A stretch of DNA of 5,400 nucleotides. Source: Candidatus Muproteobacteria bacterium RIFCSPHIGHO2_01_FULL_65_16. GTDB taxonomy: Bacteria > Pseudomonadota > Gammaproteobacteria > Acidiferrobacterales > Sulfurifustaceae. The translations under genes and the position numbers were made by a program. Position 1 is the stretch's first letter, and the number at the start of each line of letters is the position of its first letter. Positions 5,244-5,400 of the stretch are shown here, piece by piece. The notes beneath the pieces were generated by a model, which searched no databases, had not been told where the DNA came from, and saw only the letters and a program-made list of their open reading frames with translations. The DNA is taken from assembly GCA_001785175.1 (NCBI GenBank), contig MFSY01000011.1, positions 14,648 to 20,047 of the forward strand, in the 5' to 3' direction.

Positions 5244-5286
5244 AGACAGAATTCCGTCTTTTACCTGAAAATACAGAACTCTGTCT
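5244..5286. repeat. Pair of related 16-bp palindromic direct repeats, possible operator or recombinase site
   Basis: AGACAGAATTCCGTCT (5244-5259) and ATACAGAACTCTGTCT (5271-5286) match at 13 of 16 positions, begin 27 bp apart, and each is an imperfect palindrome (AGAC.GAATTC.GTCT and ACAGA..TCTGT). Tandem dyads upstream of an integrase start suggest binding sites for a dimeric regulator or the recombinase. The protein that binds is unknown. Confidence 0.5.
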
Positions 5287-5400
5287 AATACACTGTTATG
5301 CCTCAAAAGATTCTTGTGTGGTGTCCGTGCCTTCGGTCAAGTGAATGATGACCCATTGTTATCGTGAATCGGCTTCGTTAAAGGTTCGTGTGAGGCGCGG

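Noticed and set aside
4920..5288. 122-codon plus-strand frame opposite the integrase remnant
   Set aside because: It is antisense to the recognisable integrase N-terminal domain and runs through promoter-like sequence; no domain was recognised.
5298..5348. Short plus-strand ORF starting at ATG 5298 (16 codons)
   Set aside because: It is too short, has no clear ribosome-binding site and nothing recognisable in the product.
5154..5400. Integron attI/attC site or LexA box upstream of the integrase
   Set aside because: I found no GTTRRRY or RYYYAAC core and no CTGT-N8-ACAG; GTTAAAG near 5378 fails the last position, and ACAG/CTGT elements are in the wrong order for LexA.

Overview
The window is GC-rich chromosomal DNA from a gammaproteobacterium. 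The main evidence is gene order: a LysM-type murein lytic transglycosylase (mltD) and glyoxalase II (gloB) on the minus strand, then a YafS-type methyltransferase and RNase HI (rnhA) on the plus strand. This mltD-gloB-yafS-rnhA block is a conserved neighbourhood in Pseudomonas, Escherichia and relatives, normally followed by dnaQ. The genus cannot be fixed from the sequence. The repeat families and the integrase remnant would suit an environmental, perhaps sulfur-oxidising, lineage, but that is only a guess.

Layout. Bases 2-994 (+) are the 3' part of an Opp/Dpp-type peptide/nickel ABC transporter ATPase whose start lies left of the window. Bases 995-1196 separate it from the convergent mltD and hold a compact, extremely hairpin-rich repeat (about 1010-1175) bounded by terminal inverted repeats and near-abutting 10-bp direct repeats, which looks like a MITE or IS-derived element. 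mltD (1197-2588, -) and gloB (2650-3417, -) are 61 bp apart. gloB diverges from yafS (3453-4226, +) across a 35-bp gap. rnhA (+) follows, but its leader is occupied by a 16-bp inverted repeat of a dispersed repeat family. This leaves the gene with a TTG start and no clear Shine-Dalgarno sequence. Right of rnhA, where dnaQ is expected, there is a patchwork of REP-like palindromes (4822-4946). It runs into a truncated minus-strand tyrosine recombinase that keeps only its N-terminal domain (ATG at 5153). Upstream of the integrase is a plausible promoter and a pair of related 16-bp palindromic repeats (5244-5286). In 5287-5400 I see no convincing gene, tRNA or integron recombination site.

Functionally the genes are housekeeping: peptide uptake, cell-wall turnover, methylglyoxal detoxification, a methyltransferase of uncertain substrate, and removal of RNA:DNA hybrids. 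They look linked by ancestral gene order rather than by one pathway. The unusual material is in the intergenic spaces, where three different repeat types have settled at gene boundaries. I see no evidence for a new multi-gene system.
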